A DNA stretch of 64,000 nt. It comes from Saccharomonospora viridis DSM 43017 (GTDB lineage: Bacteria; Actinomycetota; Actinomycetes; Mycobacteriales; Pseudonocardiaceae). The translations under genes and the position numbers were made by a program. Position 1 is the stretch's first letter; each line of letters starts with the position of its first letter. Location: contig NC_013159.1 in NCBI RefSeq assembly GCF_000023865.1, forward strand, positions 2,072,001 through 2,136,000. The letters run 5' to 3'. This document shows, one piece after another, positions 8,609 to 18,400 of the stretch. The notes under the pieces were generated by a model. It searched no databases. It saw only the letters and a program-made list of their open reading frames with translations, and was not told where the DNA came from.

Positions 8609-8638
8609 GCGTGGGGGCGGCGGAAACCGCCCCCACGC
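8609..8638 (-). terminator. Terminator after the MerR-PP2C gene
   Basis: A 12-bp perfect stem (GCGTGGGGGCGG / CCGCCCCCACGC) with a 6-base loop, 14 bases beyond the stop codon of the minus-strand MerR-PP2C gene. Confidence 0.75.
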
Positions 8639-8651
8639 GCTTTGAGGTGCC

Positions 8652-9737
8652 CTAGTGGTCGGAGGCGTGTACGTCGACGACGATGCAGGCCAGGTTGTCC
8701 GGCGCCCCGGCGGCGTGTGCCGCGGCGGAGATCCGGTCGACCGCCTCCTGCGGGGCGGTGGCGGTGGTCAGCAGTTCCTGCAGGTCGTCCACGACGGCGT
8801 ACACGCCGTCCGTGCACAGCAGATACCGGTCACCCGGCATGGCTTGTCGCAGGTGTAGGTCGGGTTCGGTGGTTTTCAGGCCACACAGTGCACGCACCAG
8901 GGTGGTGCGTTCGGGGTGGGTTTGGGCCTCCTCGGGGGTGAGGCGCCCTTCGTCCACCAACGACTGCACGTAGGTGTGGTCGTGGGTCAACGATTCCAGT
9001 TCACCCTCGCGCACGAGATAGGCGCGGGAATCGCCGACGTGGGCGAGGGCGAAATCGGCGCCGGACCACAGCAGTGCGGTCAGTGTCGTTCCGGCATCCG
9101 GTGCGCCAGCGACGCGGTTGACGCTCGCGCGGGCGTCGTGGAAGCCGGCCAGCAGGGTGGTGGTGAGTTTTTCGGGTGGTACCACGGTGTCGGCGGAGCG
9201 CAACGCCGCCACCGCGGTGGCCGAGGCGGCACCCTCGCCGTTGCCGGTGTTTCCGTGTTCTGCGCCTGGGCCGAAACCGTCGGCGACGGCGAACAGTGCG
9301 CCGCCGGCATAGAGGGCGTCCTGATTGGTGTTCCGGACAAGACCCCGGTCGAGGACGCAGGCGTGGTTCAGGCGCACAGGTGTGTGGTGGGCGGACATGG
9401 TGGGGTCCTTTCCTGACAGTCGGTCGACGAGGAAGGAGACGGTCTCCCGGCGAGCGGCGATGTCGGCTTCGACCTGGTGCCAGTACGTGCTGATCTCCTG
9501 CGCGGCCGCGGCCCGCGGGAGATCGCAGACGACCCGGATACGGGACAACGGCATGCCGATTCCCCGCAGCCACGCGATGAGCCGCGCCCGATCCAGTTGC
9601 GACCGTTCGTAGTAGCGGTAGCCGGTGCAGGCGTCGACCCGCGCGGGGGTCAGCAGTCCCAATTCGTCGTACAACCGCAACGCTTTGGGGGTGAGCCCAC
9701 AAGCCTGGGCGAATGCGCCGATGCTCAGTGCTGCCAT
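8652..9737 (-). CDS. MerR-type DNA-binding domain fused to PP2C protein phosphatase
   Basis: A 361-residue fusion. Residues 1-75 are a MerR winged helix (SIGAFAQACGLTPKALRLYDELGLL, then CTGYRYYERSQLDRARLI). A dimerisation helix follows to about residue 110. The rest is a PP2C/PPM phosphatase whose metal-binding motifs are present: RNTNQDAL, VADGFGPG, HVGDSRAYLV, LLCTDGVY and APDNLA. The Mn/Mg-coordinating aspartates therefore look intact and catalysis is likely. The start at 9737 is preferred over 9767 because GGGAGGA sits just upstream. The protein would couple transcription control to dephosphorylation of Ser/Thr proteins, perhaps itself. It lies downstream of an MFS exporter on the same strand, 179 bases away. 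Confidence 0.92.
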   Translation of the reverse strand: MAALSIGAFAQACGLTPKALRLYDELGLLTPARVDACTGYRYYERSQLDRARLIAWLRGIGMPLSRIRVVCDLPRAAAAQEISTYWHQVEADIAARRETVSFLVDRLSGKDPTMSAHHTPVRLNHACVLDRGLVRNTNQDALYAGGALFAVADGFGPGAEHGNTGNGEGAASATAVAALRSADTVVPPEKLTTTLLAGFHDARASVNRVAGAPDAGTTLTALLWSGADFALAHVGDSRAYLVREGELESLTHDHTYVQSLVDEGRLTPEEAQTHPERTTLVRALCGLKTTEPDLHLRQAMPGDRYLLCTDGVYAVVDDLQELLTTATAPQEAVDRISAAAHAAGAPDNLACIVVDVHASDH

Positions 9738-9916
9738 CTCGTCCTCCCGGAAAACCGGGTCGATCACCCGGTGAGCGCCAGTGTGAGAGCTTCCCCGAGG
9801 GGAAGGTCAACAAGAGGCGACGGAACGGATGTGCAGGGCCACGGTGGACGCCGAGAGCGCGTCCGGCTCGGACCTGTTCGCCTGTGGATTCGGTTGTGGT
9901 GTGCTCGACGGTGTCG

Positions 9917-11605
9917 TCAGAGGTTGCGCCTGGCCGGTGCGCGGGTGCCGGCCGTGCGGCGGATCTGGAACCGTCGGCTGCGGGTTCTCGGCCGGCGGCT
10001 GGGGCGGGGGGACCGGCGGGGTGGAGTGGACCGCGGGTTCCTCACACGCGTGGGCGTGTGGGAGTTGGCCGGTGTCGGCGGGGTCGGTGTCGGTTTGTCG
10101 GCGAGGTCGAAGGTGTCGCGTAGCGGGGCTTCCTTGATGAACAGCACGCTGACGGCGGTGATGACCGCGAGGGCGGCACTGATGAGGAACAGTGTTCCGG
10201 TCGCGTCGCCGTAGGCGGCGCGGACGATGTCGGCGACCGGGGCGGGAAGAGCGTCGAAGTCGAGGCTTCCCGCGCTGACGTGGGCGTCCGCGTGGAGGCC
10301 GCGTGCGGCCAGGGAGGCGGCGGTGATGTCGGAGACCTGGGCGGACAGCACGGCGCCGAGTGCGGACACTCCGATGGCGCCGCCGAGGGTGCGGAAGAAG
10401 GTGACGGCCGCGGTGGCCACACCGACATAGCGCATGCCCACGGTGTTCTGCGCGACGAGCACGAGGTTCTGCATGACCGAGCCCACGCCGATGCCCAGCA
10501 GGGTGAGGAACACGCTCATCCACACGAGGTTGGTGGCGTGGTCGACGCTGGCCAGCAGGAACAGGCCGGCGAGCAGGGGCAGTGAGCCGCCGAGCAGGAA
10601 CGGTTTGGTGCGGCCGATGCGTGAGACGATGCGTCCGGTGATGGTGGAGGCGCAGACCATGCCGATCACCATCGGCAGGGTCAGTAGCCCGGCGATGCTG
10701 GGGGAGAAGCCGCGGGAGATCTGGAAGTACTGCACCAGGAACACGGTGCCGACGAACATGGTGGTGCCGACGGCGAGTGAGGCCACGACGGCGAGGGTGA
10801 AGGTGCGGTTGTGGAACAGGTGTAGTGGGATGACGGGTTCGCGTACCTTGCTTTCCACGTACACCGCGAGGGCGATCAGGACCGCGCTCCCGCCGAGGAG
10901 CGCGGCGGTGTGCCACGACAACCAGGCGAAGCTCTTTCCGGCCAGGGTGATCCAGACCAGCAGGAGCGCCACTCCGCCGACGATGAAGGTCGCGCCGAAC
11001 CAGTCGATGGAGACGTCGTATTTGACGACGGGCAGTTTCAGTATCCGCCCCAGCACGATGAACGCGATGACGGTGATGGGGACGCACACCCAGAACGTCC
11101 AGCGCCAGCCCAGGGGGGAGTCGACCAGCAGGCCGCCGACCAGGGGTCCGGAGGCGGTGGAGATGGCGAAGATCGCGCCGATGTAGCCGCCGTAGCGGCC
11201 GCGTTCGCGGGGCACGACCAGTGCGGCGATGACGGCTTGGACGAGTGACTGGAGGCCTCCCAGGCCGATGCCCTGCACGGCACGGAACGCGATGAGTTGG
11301 GGCATGGTCTGGGAGAATCCGCCGAGGACGCAGCCCACCGTGAAGATCGCGATCGCGACCTGGTACAGCATCTTCTTGCTGAACAGGTCGGAGAGCTTGC
11401 CCCAGATCGGTGTGGTGACGGTGGAGGTCAGCAGCATCGCCGTCACCACCCACGTGTAGTGGCTTTGTGTGCCGTTCAACTCGGCGAGGATCGTGGGCAG
11501 GGTGCTGGTGACGATCGTGGAGGACAGGGTGGCCACCAGCAGGGTGGCCAACAGTCCCGTGAAGACTTTGAGCACCTGTTGGTGGGGCATCGATTGAGCA
11601 GTCAT
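9917..11605 (-). CDS. DHA2/EmrB-type MFS multidrug exporter
   Basis: A 562-residue proton-driven exporter with the 14-helix DHA2 layout. It shows the motif TLPTILAELNG in helix 1, motif A-like WGKLSDLFSKK, and motif C-like GPLVGGLLVDSPLGWRW. The ATG at 11605 (MTAQSM) is preferred; an upstream GTG/ATG at 11662 would add 19 unlike residues. After helix 14 the last ~60 residues are an Arg/Pro/Ser-rich tail that looks unnatural. The neighbouring frame over the same bases encodes a smoother Pro-rich tail, so a frameshift near 10080 is possible. A perfect AAGTTG/CAACTT repeat lies upstream. The drug or metabolite exported is unknown. Confidence 0.9.
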   Translation of the reverse strand: MTAQSMPHQQVLKVFTGLLATLLVATLSSTIVTSTLPTILAELNGTQSHYTWVVTAMLLTSTVTTPIWGKLSDLFSKKMLYQVAIAIFTVGCVLGGFSQTMPQLIAFRAVQGIGLGGLQSLVQAVIAALVVPRERGRYGGYIGAIFAISTASGPLVGGLLVDSPLGWRWTFWVCVPITVIAFIVLGRILKLPVVKYDVSIDWFGATFIVGGVALLLVWITLAGKSFAWLSWHTAALLGGSAVLIALAVYVESKVREPVIPLHLFHNRTFTLAVVASLAVGTTMFVGTVFLVQYFQISRGFSPSIAGLLTLPMVIGMVCASTITGRIVSRIGRTKPFLLGGSLPLLAGLFLLASVDHATNLVWMSVFLTLLGIGVGSVMQNLVLVAQNTVGMRYVGVATAAVTFFRTLGGAIGVSALGAVLSAQVSDITAASLAARGLHADAHVSAGSLDFDALPAPVADIVRAAYGDATGTLFLISAALAVITAVSVLFIKEAPLRDTFDLADKPTPTPPTPANSHTPTRVRNPRSTPPRRSPRPSRRPRTRSRRFQIRRTAGTRAPARRNL

Positions 11606-11697
11606 GGCGGGTCCGACGGGGTGGGGGGCGCGGACGTGGTGATCTCCTTCCGGCGTGCGCACGGAGAAGGAGAAGTACTTAACTAAGCTAACGAAAG

Positions 11698-11723
11698 AAG
11701 TTGTTTAGCGCAACTATCAACTT
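11698..11723. promoter_or_regulatory. Inverted repeat upstream of the DHA2 exporter
   Basis: AAGTTG at 11698-11703 pairs with CAACTT at 11718-11723, and within it AGTTG-N7-CAACT (11699-11715) forms a nested palindrome. It sits in an AT-rich island between the exporter and the divergent N-acetyltransferase, as expected for a TetR/MarR-type operator. No regulator gene is adjacent. Confidence 0.5.
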
Positions 11724-11773
11724 TGTGGTGGGTGACTTGACCTCCACCGCGCCCGAGATGTGAGGCTGGGTTC

Positions 11774-12634
11774 ATGCCGACCACCCGCACCCCGGCCTCG
11801 CCTCCGCCTCACGACTGGGGCGTGGCCACCGTCGACGTGGACGCCTACCTCGACCGGGTCGGCGTCCCCGCAATGCGCCCCTCACCGGAAGCGCTGGCCA
11901 CCCTGCACGAAGCGCACGTGCGCACCATTCCGTTCGAGAACGTCGACATACAGCTCGGCCACACCCCGAGCCTGCAGCTGTCCGACATCACCGACAAACT
12001 CGTCCGTCGACGACGCGGGGGCTACTGCTTCGAACACGGCCTGCTGTTCGCGGCCTGCTTGGAACGACTCGGTTACCAGGTCACCCGTGGCATGGCCCGG
12101 GTGCGACCCGACAGTCCACACGGGTCGAGGACCCATCTCGTCCTGTTCGTCGACGTGGCCGGGACACGGTTTCTGGCCGACCCCGGATTCGGTTCCGGTC
12201 TGCTGATGCCCCTGCCGTTGGAAGACGGCGCCACCACCGAACACGGTGGCTGGCCGTACCGGCTCCGGCGCGACGGTCGACTGTGGCGGCTGGAGAAACC
12301 CGACGAGCACGGGGAGTGGGTGGCGGCGCATGCCTTCGACGAGACCCCACAGCGGCCGATCGACTACGTGGTCGCCAACCACTTCACCGCCACCCACTCG
12401 CATTCCCCGTTCACCCAGCGGCTCATCGTGCAACGGCTCGACCGCGGCAGCTGCCGCAAACTCTTCGGCAACAGACTGCTCGTGGAACACGCCACGCGCC
12501 CCTCCGGCCAGCCGCGCGCGGTGGCCGCCGACGAGCTCGACGAGGTCCTCCGCTGGTTGGACATCGTCCTGGACGAGGACGAGCTCACCCGGTTGCGGCA
12601 GGTCTACGCGGGCACCGAACCTCCGGGCGCCTAG
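11774..12634 (+). CDS. nat: Arylamine N-acetyltransferase
   Basis: A 286-residue cytosolic enzyme of the NAT family, which transfers acetyl from acetyl-CoA to arylamines or hydrazines. The catalytic triad is visible: Cys85 in RRGGYCFEHG, His121 in RTHLVLF and Asp136 in LADPGFG. The N-terminal PFENVDI motif is also present. Length agrees with actinobacterial NATs. It is transcribed divergently from the DHA2 exporter, and its stop codon overlaps that of the convergent MFS gene in a shared CTAG. In mycobacteria NAT works in a cholesterol-catabolism cluster, but no such genes are here. Rifamycin-type amide synthases share this fold, but nothing nearby suggests antibiotic synthesis. Confidence 0.95.
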   Translation: MPTTRTPASPPPHDWGVATVDVDAYLDRVGVPAMRPSPEALATLHEAHVRTIPFENVDIQLGHTPSLQLSDITDKLVRRRRGGYCFEHGLLFAACLERLGYQVTRGMARVRPDSPHGSRTHLVLFVDVAGTRFLADPGFGSGLLMPLPLEDGATTEHGGWPYRLRRDGRLWRLEKPDEHGEWVAAHAFDETPQRPIDYVVANHFTATHSHSPFTQRLIVQRLDRGSCRKLFGNRLLVEHATRPSGQPRAVAADELDEVLRWLDIVLDEDELTRLRQVYAGTEPPGA

Positions 12635-14226
12635 AACCTCTTTTGCGGATCGGGCCGGTGCGGCTGGTGAGCGGACACGGCGGCCTCCGCCGCAGCCGTA
12701 CCGATCCCAGCGTCGTCCGAGGAATCGTCGAGCGCGAATCCGGGCCGTGCCACGCCCGGATGCCGGTGGCAGAGGTGCCTGCGTTGCCACACGGTGTTCG
12801 ATGACGACACCGTGGACACCGAGGACACCGTGGACGCCGAGGACACCGTGGACGCCGAGGACACCGAGGACGCCGAGGACACCGAGGACACCGTGGGCGT
12901 GGACCGGTCGTTTCGGTCGACCGCTCCCTTTTGTTCGGGTCCTGGATGGGGTCGGCTCGTCGTCGTGGGCAGGCTCCAGCGTGGCACAAAAGACCGACCG
13001 GTGAACACGACGGCGAGGCCGACGAGGGGAGTGAGGACGGTCGCGACGAGAGCCAGCCAGGACACGGCGGTGTCCAGCGGATGCCACAGGGTCATCAACC
13101 CCACGACGACCGAGGGACCGCCGGAGCCGACGTAGAACGCGAGATAGAGCGCGGAGGTGATCGCCCCTCGCCGGTCCTCGGGTGCGATGGCCTCGACGGC
13201 GGCGGCAGCCCCGCTGTAGGCCAGCCCGTGTCCCACACCGGCCGCCGCGGCCGCGACCATGGTGATCGACAGCGACCCACCACCGGTCACGGCCAGGGCG
13301 AGGAGACTGAGCAGCAGAGCGCTGAGACCGACCAGCTGCGCCGGCCCCGCCCCGCACCGTGCCACGAAGGGCTGCGCCGCCATGGAGCAGACCAGCACAG
13401 CGCCGACCACGCCACCGATGACCGCCAGATTGTTGATTCCGGCTGTCCGGTTCAGCACCGCCGGGATGACCGCCAAGAACAGGCCGGCCACGGCCCAAGC
13501 GAGGAAACCGGTCGCCGCGGCGGTGGTGAACCGCAGCCGCATACCAGTGGGGATGCGTGGTCGCGTGGGCCTCCACCGACGCGCCCGTTGCGGGGGTGCG
13601 GGCAGGGCGGACACACGGTGCCAGCCGATCGCCAGCAACCCCAAATGCACCAGGTACGGCAACACCTGCGGCTGCGGGGCGTACTGCGCCACCACCCCCG
13701 CGGCGATCGGACCGACCGCGGTGCCGGCCACGAACGCCATACTGGCCACCACCGACGCCCGTCCCCGGTTCGCGGACGGAGTGTGGTCCGTGATCACCAT
13801 GGTGGCCGCCCCCGTGACCGCGCCCAGCGCCAGTCCTTGGGCGGCCCGGCCGACCAGCAACCACCCCACCCCGTCGGCCAGCACGAAACACGTCGAGGCG
13901 AACGCGGCCACCGCCACGCCGACCCGCAGCACCGTGCGTGGGCCGAGCGCATCCGCCGCCGGCCCGAACAACAGCAGGGCAGGGGCGCTGACCAGCGCGA
14001 ACATCGCGTAGATCAGTGTCAACATCAGGTCGCTGAAGCCGAAGGCGACCTGATACTGCGGATACAGCGGGCTGGGCAGATACGCCCCCGCCGTAAGCAC
14101 CACCAACAGGTACACCGCTGTGCGTCCCGCGTGAACACCACGGTCGGCCCGGCGAGAAAGCCGGCCGGGAAACGCACTGACACCACCGTTGCCGGAAAGT
14201 TCTTCGGACAACCTCGCCAGCATCAC
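12631..14226 (-). CDS. MFS transporter with repeat-containing C-terminal tail
   Basis: A 531-residue (GTG start at 14226; ATG at 14223 also possible) twelve-helix MFS transporter. Helices run from about residue 35 to 420, with the motif-A-like FGPAADALGPRTVL after helix 2 and APEDRRGAITS in the central region. The C-terminal ~110 residues are hydrophilic and contain ten copies of a three-residue unit [S/T][V/A]S encoded by a 9-bp DNA repeat (12806-12895). The gene converges on the nat gene and shares the bases CTAG with its stop codon. It is divergent from a LysR regulator that probably controls it. Substrate is unknown; the family includes sugar- and drug-export proteins. Confidence 0.9.
   Translation of the reverse strand: MMLARLSEELSGNGGVSAFPGRLSRRADRGVHAGRTAVYLLVVLTAGAYLPSPLYPQYQVAFGFSDLMLTLIYAMFALVSAPALLLFGPAADALGPRTVLRVGVAVAAFASTCFVLADGVGWLLVGRAAQGLALGAVTGAATMVITDHTPSANRGRASVVASMAFVAGTAVGPIAAGVVAQYAPQPQVLPYLVHLGLLAIGWHRVSALPAPPQRARRWRPTRPRIPTGMRLRFTTAAATGFLAWAVAGLFLAVIPAVLNRTAGINNLAVIGGVVGAVLVCSMAAQPFVARCGAGPAQLVGLSALLLSLLALAVTGGGSLSITMVAAAAAGVGHGLAYSGAAAAVEAIAPEDRRGAITSALYLAFYVGSGGPSVVVGLMTLWHPLDTAVSWLALVATVLTPLVGLAVVFTGRSFVPRWSLPTTTSRPHPGPEQKGAVDRNDRSTPTVSSVSSASSVSSASTVSSASTVSSVSTVSSSNTVWQRRHLCHRHPGVARPGFALDDSSDDAGIGTAAAEAAVSAHQPHRPDPQKRF
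12806..12895. repeat. 9-bp tandem repeat, ten units
   Basis: Ten contiguous copies of GAC(A/G)CCG(T/A)G. The repeat lies inside the 3' coding part of the MFS gene and keeps its frame, giving [S/T][V/A]S triplets on the minus strand. A unit length divisible by three allows copy-number change without a frameshift. Confidence 0.9.
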
Positions 14227-14248
14227 ATCCGTAGTGTGCGGCCAGGAC

Positions 14249-14263
14249 TGCTGAAGATCAGCA
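14249..14263. promoter_or_regulatory. Candidate LysR-binding palindrome
   Basis: TGCTGA-AGA-TCAGCA is a perfect inverted repeat in the 71-base gap between the divergent MFS and LysR genes. It fits the T-N11-A type of LysR box. Confidence 0.6.
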
Positions 14264-14297
14264 AACGTTGGTACACGAAACCGTGCAAAATCATGAC

Positions 14298-15233
14298 ATG
14301 ATCGACCCGAGGTTGCGGGTGCTGCAGATGGTGGCCCACCACGGCACGGTGACCGCCGCCGCGGAGGCGCTGCACTACACCCCGTCCGCGGTCTCGCACC
14401 AGTTGCGGCAGTTGGCCGCCGATCTCGGAGTCGAGCTGGTCACCCAGGCCGGCCGGGGCATCCGGCTGACCCCCGCGGCGGAGACCCTGCTCCGCCACAC
14501 GGAGGTACTGCAGGCCCAGGCCGAACGGGCGCGCGCCGAGTTGGCCGCCGCCAGCGACAGTCCCGGCGGGTCCTTCACCCTGTGCGGTTTCTCCACGGCC
14601 GCCACCCATCTGCTGCCCCCGGCCGCGGCGGCCCTGCGGGACCACTACCCGAACCTGGCCGTGCGGGTCATCGAAGCCGAACCCGCCCGTTGTTTCGACC
14701 TGTTGTTGGCCGGTGACGCCGACCTGGCGCTCGTGGTCGCCACCGCCTCCACCCCGCCGACGTCGGACCCACGGTTCGACCAGCGCCCCTTGGTGGAAGA
14801 CCCGCTCGACCTCGTCGTGCCCGAAGGCCATCCGCTGACCACCCGCCGCAAGGTCACACTCGGCGACGCCGTCGACGAACCCTGGATCGTGGGGCGGCCC
14901 GGAAGCACCTACCACCATCTGGTGCTCACCGCCTGCATGGCGGCCGGGTTCACACCCAACATCGCCCACTACGCCGACGAATGGGAAACCGGCACCGCCC
15001 TGGTCGCCCACGGCTTCGGTGTCATCCTCGTGCCGCGACTCGCCCGACTGCATCGACACTGGCCCATCGCCCGCATCCCCTTGCACGGTGAGCCCGCCCC
15101 GGCCCGGCGGATCCTCGCCGCCACCCGCCTCGGCAGCCGCGAACACCCCGTGGTCAAGACCGCCCTGGACACCATCACCGCTACCGACGCCGCCCTGCAC
15201 CCCCTCCACCGGGCCGAGGAACGGTCGGACTGA
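14298..15233 (+). CDS. LysR-family transcriptional regulator
   Basis: A 311-residue regulator. The N-terminal winged helix-turn-helix is clear: LRVLQMVAHHGTVTAAAEALHYTPSAVSHQLRQLAADLG, cited here as residues about 5-45 with the recognition helix at SAVSHQLRQL. The C-terminal two-lobed periplasmic-binding-like effector domain runs from about residue 90 to 295. The ATG at 14298 starts a canonical LysR N-terminus; 14268 would add ten residues. It is divergent from an MFS exporter with a T-N11-A palindrome between them, so it most likely controls that exporter in response to an unknown small molecule. The Tn3 transposon begins 53 bases after its stop codon. Confidence 0.93.
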   Translation: MIDPRLRVLQMVAHHGTVTAAAEALHYTPSAVSHQLRQLAADLGVELVTQAGRGIRLTPAAETLLRHTEVLQAQAERARAELAAASDSPGGSFTLCGFSTAATHLLPPAAAALRDHYPNLAVRVIEAEPARCFDLLLAGDADLALVVATASTPPTSDPRFDQRPLVEDPLDLVVPEGHPLTTRRKVTLGDAVDEPWIVGRPGSTYHHLVLTACMAAGFTPNIAHYADEWETGTALVAHGFGVILVPRLARLHRHWPIARIPLHGEPAPARRILAATRLGSREHPVVKTALDTITATDAALHPLHRAEERSD

Positions 15234-15281
15234 GCGTTGCCCCTGCGCGATCCGGGCCCTCGGGACCTCGTGTTTCGGGAC

Positions 15282-15286
15282 GTGTC
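15282..15286. repeat. Left target-site duplication of the transposon
   Basis: GTGTC immediately before the left inverted repeat matches GTGTC at 22788-22792 after the right inverted repeat. Five bases is the standard Tn3-family duplication. Confidence 0.92.
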
Positions 15287-15324
15287 GGGGCGTGAGGAAC
15301 ATCGGAACGGAAACTGGCGCTAAG
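15287..15324 (+). repeat. Left 38-bp terminal inverted repeat (IRL)
   Basis: It begins GGGGCGTGAGGAAC and ends ACTGGCGCTAAG. It is identical to the right repeat except for two bases at positions 5-6 (CG here, TT in IRR). Length and ends match Tn3-family repeats. Confidence 0.93.
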
Positions 15325-15427
15325 CCTCCAATGCCCCGATCCGCTCGTTGACGGCCTTGATCGTTTTGCTGAAGCTTCGCTGCGGTTCCGCCGCAGTGGG
15401 TGGATGTAGATCTGAAAGGCCAGTGAG

Positions 15428-18400
15428 TTGCCAGTTGAGTTCCTGCCCGATGAGCAGGCTGCGGCCTACGGCCGGTTGCCCGAGGTGTTGTCGCGGGCAG
15501 AGTTGGAGCGGTTCTTTTTCCTCGACGACGTCGACCGGGGCCTGGTGGAGGCCAAGCGGCGCGATTACAACAAGCTCGGGTTCGCGCTCCAGCTCGTGAC
15601 GGTGCGCAACGTCGGGGCGTTCCTCGATGACCCGCTGGACGTGCCGGTCGAGCTGGTCGACTATCTCGCCGAGCAGCTCGGAATCGTGGACTCGTCGTGC
15701 GTGAAGTCCTACGGCGAGCGGGAGAAGACCCGCTTCGAGCACGTCTGGGAGCTGCGCCAGGCCGGTGGCTGGCACGAGTTTTCGGTGGTGGAGAACGAGC
15801 TCGGCGAGTGGATCGAGGCCCGCGCCTGGACCACCGGAGACGGGCCGAAGGCGCTGTTCGACGTCGCGGTCTCATGGCTGCGAGAGCGCAAGGTGCTGCT
15901 GCCAGGCGTGACCCGGCTGGTCCGGCTGGTCGCCGCCCGGCGAGAGGCGGCGAACCGGCGGTTGTGGGAGACGCTGTGTGATCTGCTTGACGACGAGCAG
16001 CGCGCCGCGCTGGATGGGTTGTTGGAGGTGCCGGAGGGGCACCGGAATTCGCGGTTGGACACGCTGCGGCGGCCGCCGGTGCGGGTGTCGGGTCCGGCGA
16101 TGGTCGATGCCCTTCAGCGCGCGTCGGAGATCCTCGGGTTGGGGTTCGTCGAGGTGGACACTGAGGTGGTGCCGCCGCGCCGGTTGGCGGAGTTGTCGCG
16201 GTATGGGGTGCAGGGCAAGGCCAGTTTGCTGCGTCGTCACGGTGATTCCCGGCGGGCGGCGACGCTGTTGGCCACGGTGGTCTACCTGCAAACTCGGGCA
16301 GTCGATGACGCCCTGGATCTGCTGGATGTGCTGATCGCCTCGAAGCTGCTGGCGCGGGCGGAGCGGGAATCGGCCAAGGAGAAGCTGCGCACCCTGCCCA
16401 AGCTGGGCAAGGCGTCGGCGAAGCTTGCGGCCGCGCTGGGGGTGTTGCTGGAGGTGACCGGCGCGCACGATGGCCTGGCCGAGCAGGCCGCCGACGACGG
16501 CGACACCATCGAGCCGGTCAGTTTGGCGCAGGTGTGGGCCGAGATCGAGGCCGTGGTGCCCCGCGCCGAGCTGGCCGAGGCTCTGGTCGCGGTGGTGGAG
16601 CTCGCGGGGCCGCTGGACTCGGATGCGGATGAGGCGTGGCGGGCGGAGTTGGTGAAGCGGTTCGTCACGGTGCGGCCGTTCCTGCCGTTGTTGTGTGAGG
16701 TGATCCGCTTCGGCGCCGCGCCCGAAGGGCGTCAGGTGCTGGCGGCGTTGCGGGATCTGCCTCGGTTGTGGGGCGGCGGCCGCAACAAGGTCGCCCGCTC
16801 CGAGATCGACGAGCAGCTGCTGATCGGCTCGTGGCGCAGGTTGGTGCTGCACGCCCCGGAGCTGGAGCCAGGGACGATCGATTGGCGGGCTTACACCTTC
16901 TGTGTGCTGGAGCAGTTCCACCGCTGTTTGCGGCGTCGGGACATCTTCGCGGTCAACTCCAGTAAGTGGGGCGACCCGCGCGCCAAGCTCCTCGCCGGCA
17001 GTGCGTGGACCACCGCGAAGCCGGTGGTGCTGTCCAGTCTCGGACTGCCACCCGACCCGAACGAGCACCTCGACGAGTGCGCCGAGCTGTTGGACGCCAC
17101 CTTCCGCGAAGTCACAGCGGGACTGCCGGAGAACACCGCGGTGCGCTTCGACGAGGACGGCCGCCTGCACCTCTCAGCGCTGCCAGCGGAGGCGGAGCCG
17201 CCGAGCCTGGCCAACCTGCGGGCGCTGACCAACCGGATGCTGCCCCGCGTCGACCTTCCGGAGGTGTTGCTGGAGGTCTTCTCCTGGACCGGCGCCGACC
17301 AGGCGTTCACCTCGATCACCGGCGGCGAAGCCCGCCTGGCCGACCTGCACATCACCATCGCCGCGCTACTGGTGTCCGAGTCCTGCAACATCGGCTGGAC
17401 TCCAGTGATCAAGCACAGCGTGCCGGCGTTGACGCGGGATCGTCTGGCGCACGTGGACGCGACCTACCTGCGGATGGACACCCTCAAAGCCGCCAACACC
17501 TTCCTGATCGAGCACCAGGCCCGCATCGGCCTTGCTCAGGTGTGGGGCGGCGGGCACGTGGCCAGTGTCGACGGGATGCGGTTCGTCGTGCCGGTGCAGA
17601 CCATCAATGCCCGCCACAACCCGCACTACTGGGGCCAGAAACGGGGCGCGACCTGGCTGAACATGGTCAACGATCAGGCCGCCGGGCTCGCCGGGAAGGT
17701 CGTGGCGGGCACCCCACGCGACTCCCTGCACGTGCTGGACGTGCTGTATGACCGCGACGGCGGGCAGAAACCGCAGATGATCGTCACTGACACCGCCTCC
17801 TACTCCGACATCGTCTTCGGGCTGCTCACTCTCGCCGGGTACACCTACGCCCCGCAGTTGGCCGACCTGCCCGATCAGAAGCTGTGGCGCATCGACACCC
17901 GCGCCGACTACGGGCCCTTCACCACAGCGGCTCGCGGCCGCATTGATCTCGACCGGATCCGGCGGCACTGGGAGGACATCCTGCGCGTGGTCGCCTCGAT
18001 CCACACCGGTGCCGTCCGCGCTCACGACGTGATCCGGATGCTGTCCCGCGACGGCCACCCCACCCCGTTGGGTGAGGCGATCGCGCACTACGGCCGGATC
18101 CACAAGACGCTGCACGTGCTGCGGATGGTCGACGACACCGGCTACCGCCGCGACATCAAAGCCCAGGCCAACCTCCAGGAAGGCCGCCACGCCTTGGCCC
18201 GGCGGATCTTCCACGGCCAGCGCGGCGAACTACGCCAGCGCTACTACGAAGGCATGGAAGACCAACTCGGCGCCCTGGGCCTCGTCCTCAACGCGATCGT
18301 GCTGTTCACCACCCGCTACCTGGATGCCGCCATCACCGAACTCCGTGCCGGCGGCTACGAAGTCCACGACGAAGACGCGGCCCGGCTCTCGCCGTTCGTA

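Noticed and set aside
12806-12895. The 9-bp repeats as a CRISPR array or protein-coding acidic repeat on the plus strand
   Set aside because: The units are contiguous with no spacers, and the plus-strand frame has no start signal or neighbour support, while the minus-strand frame continues a real transporter.
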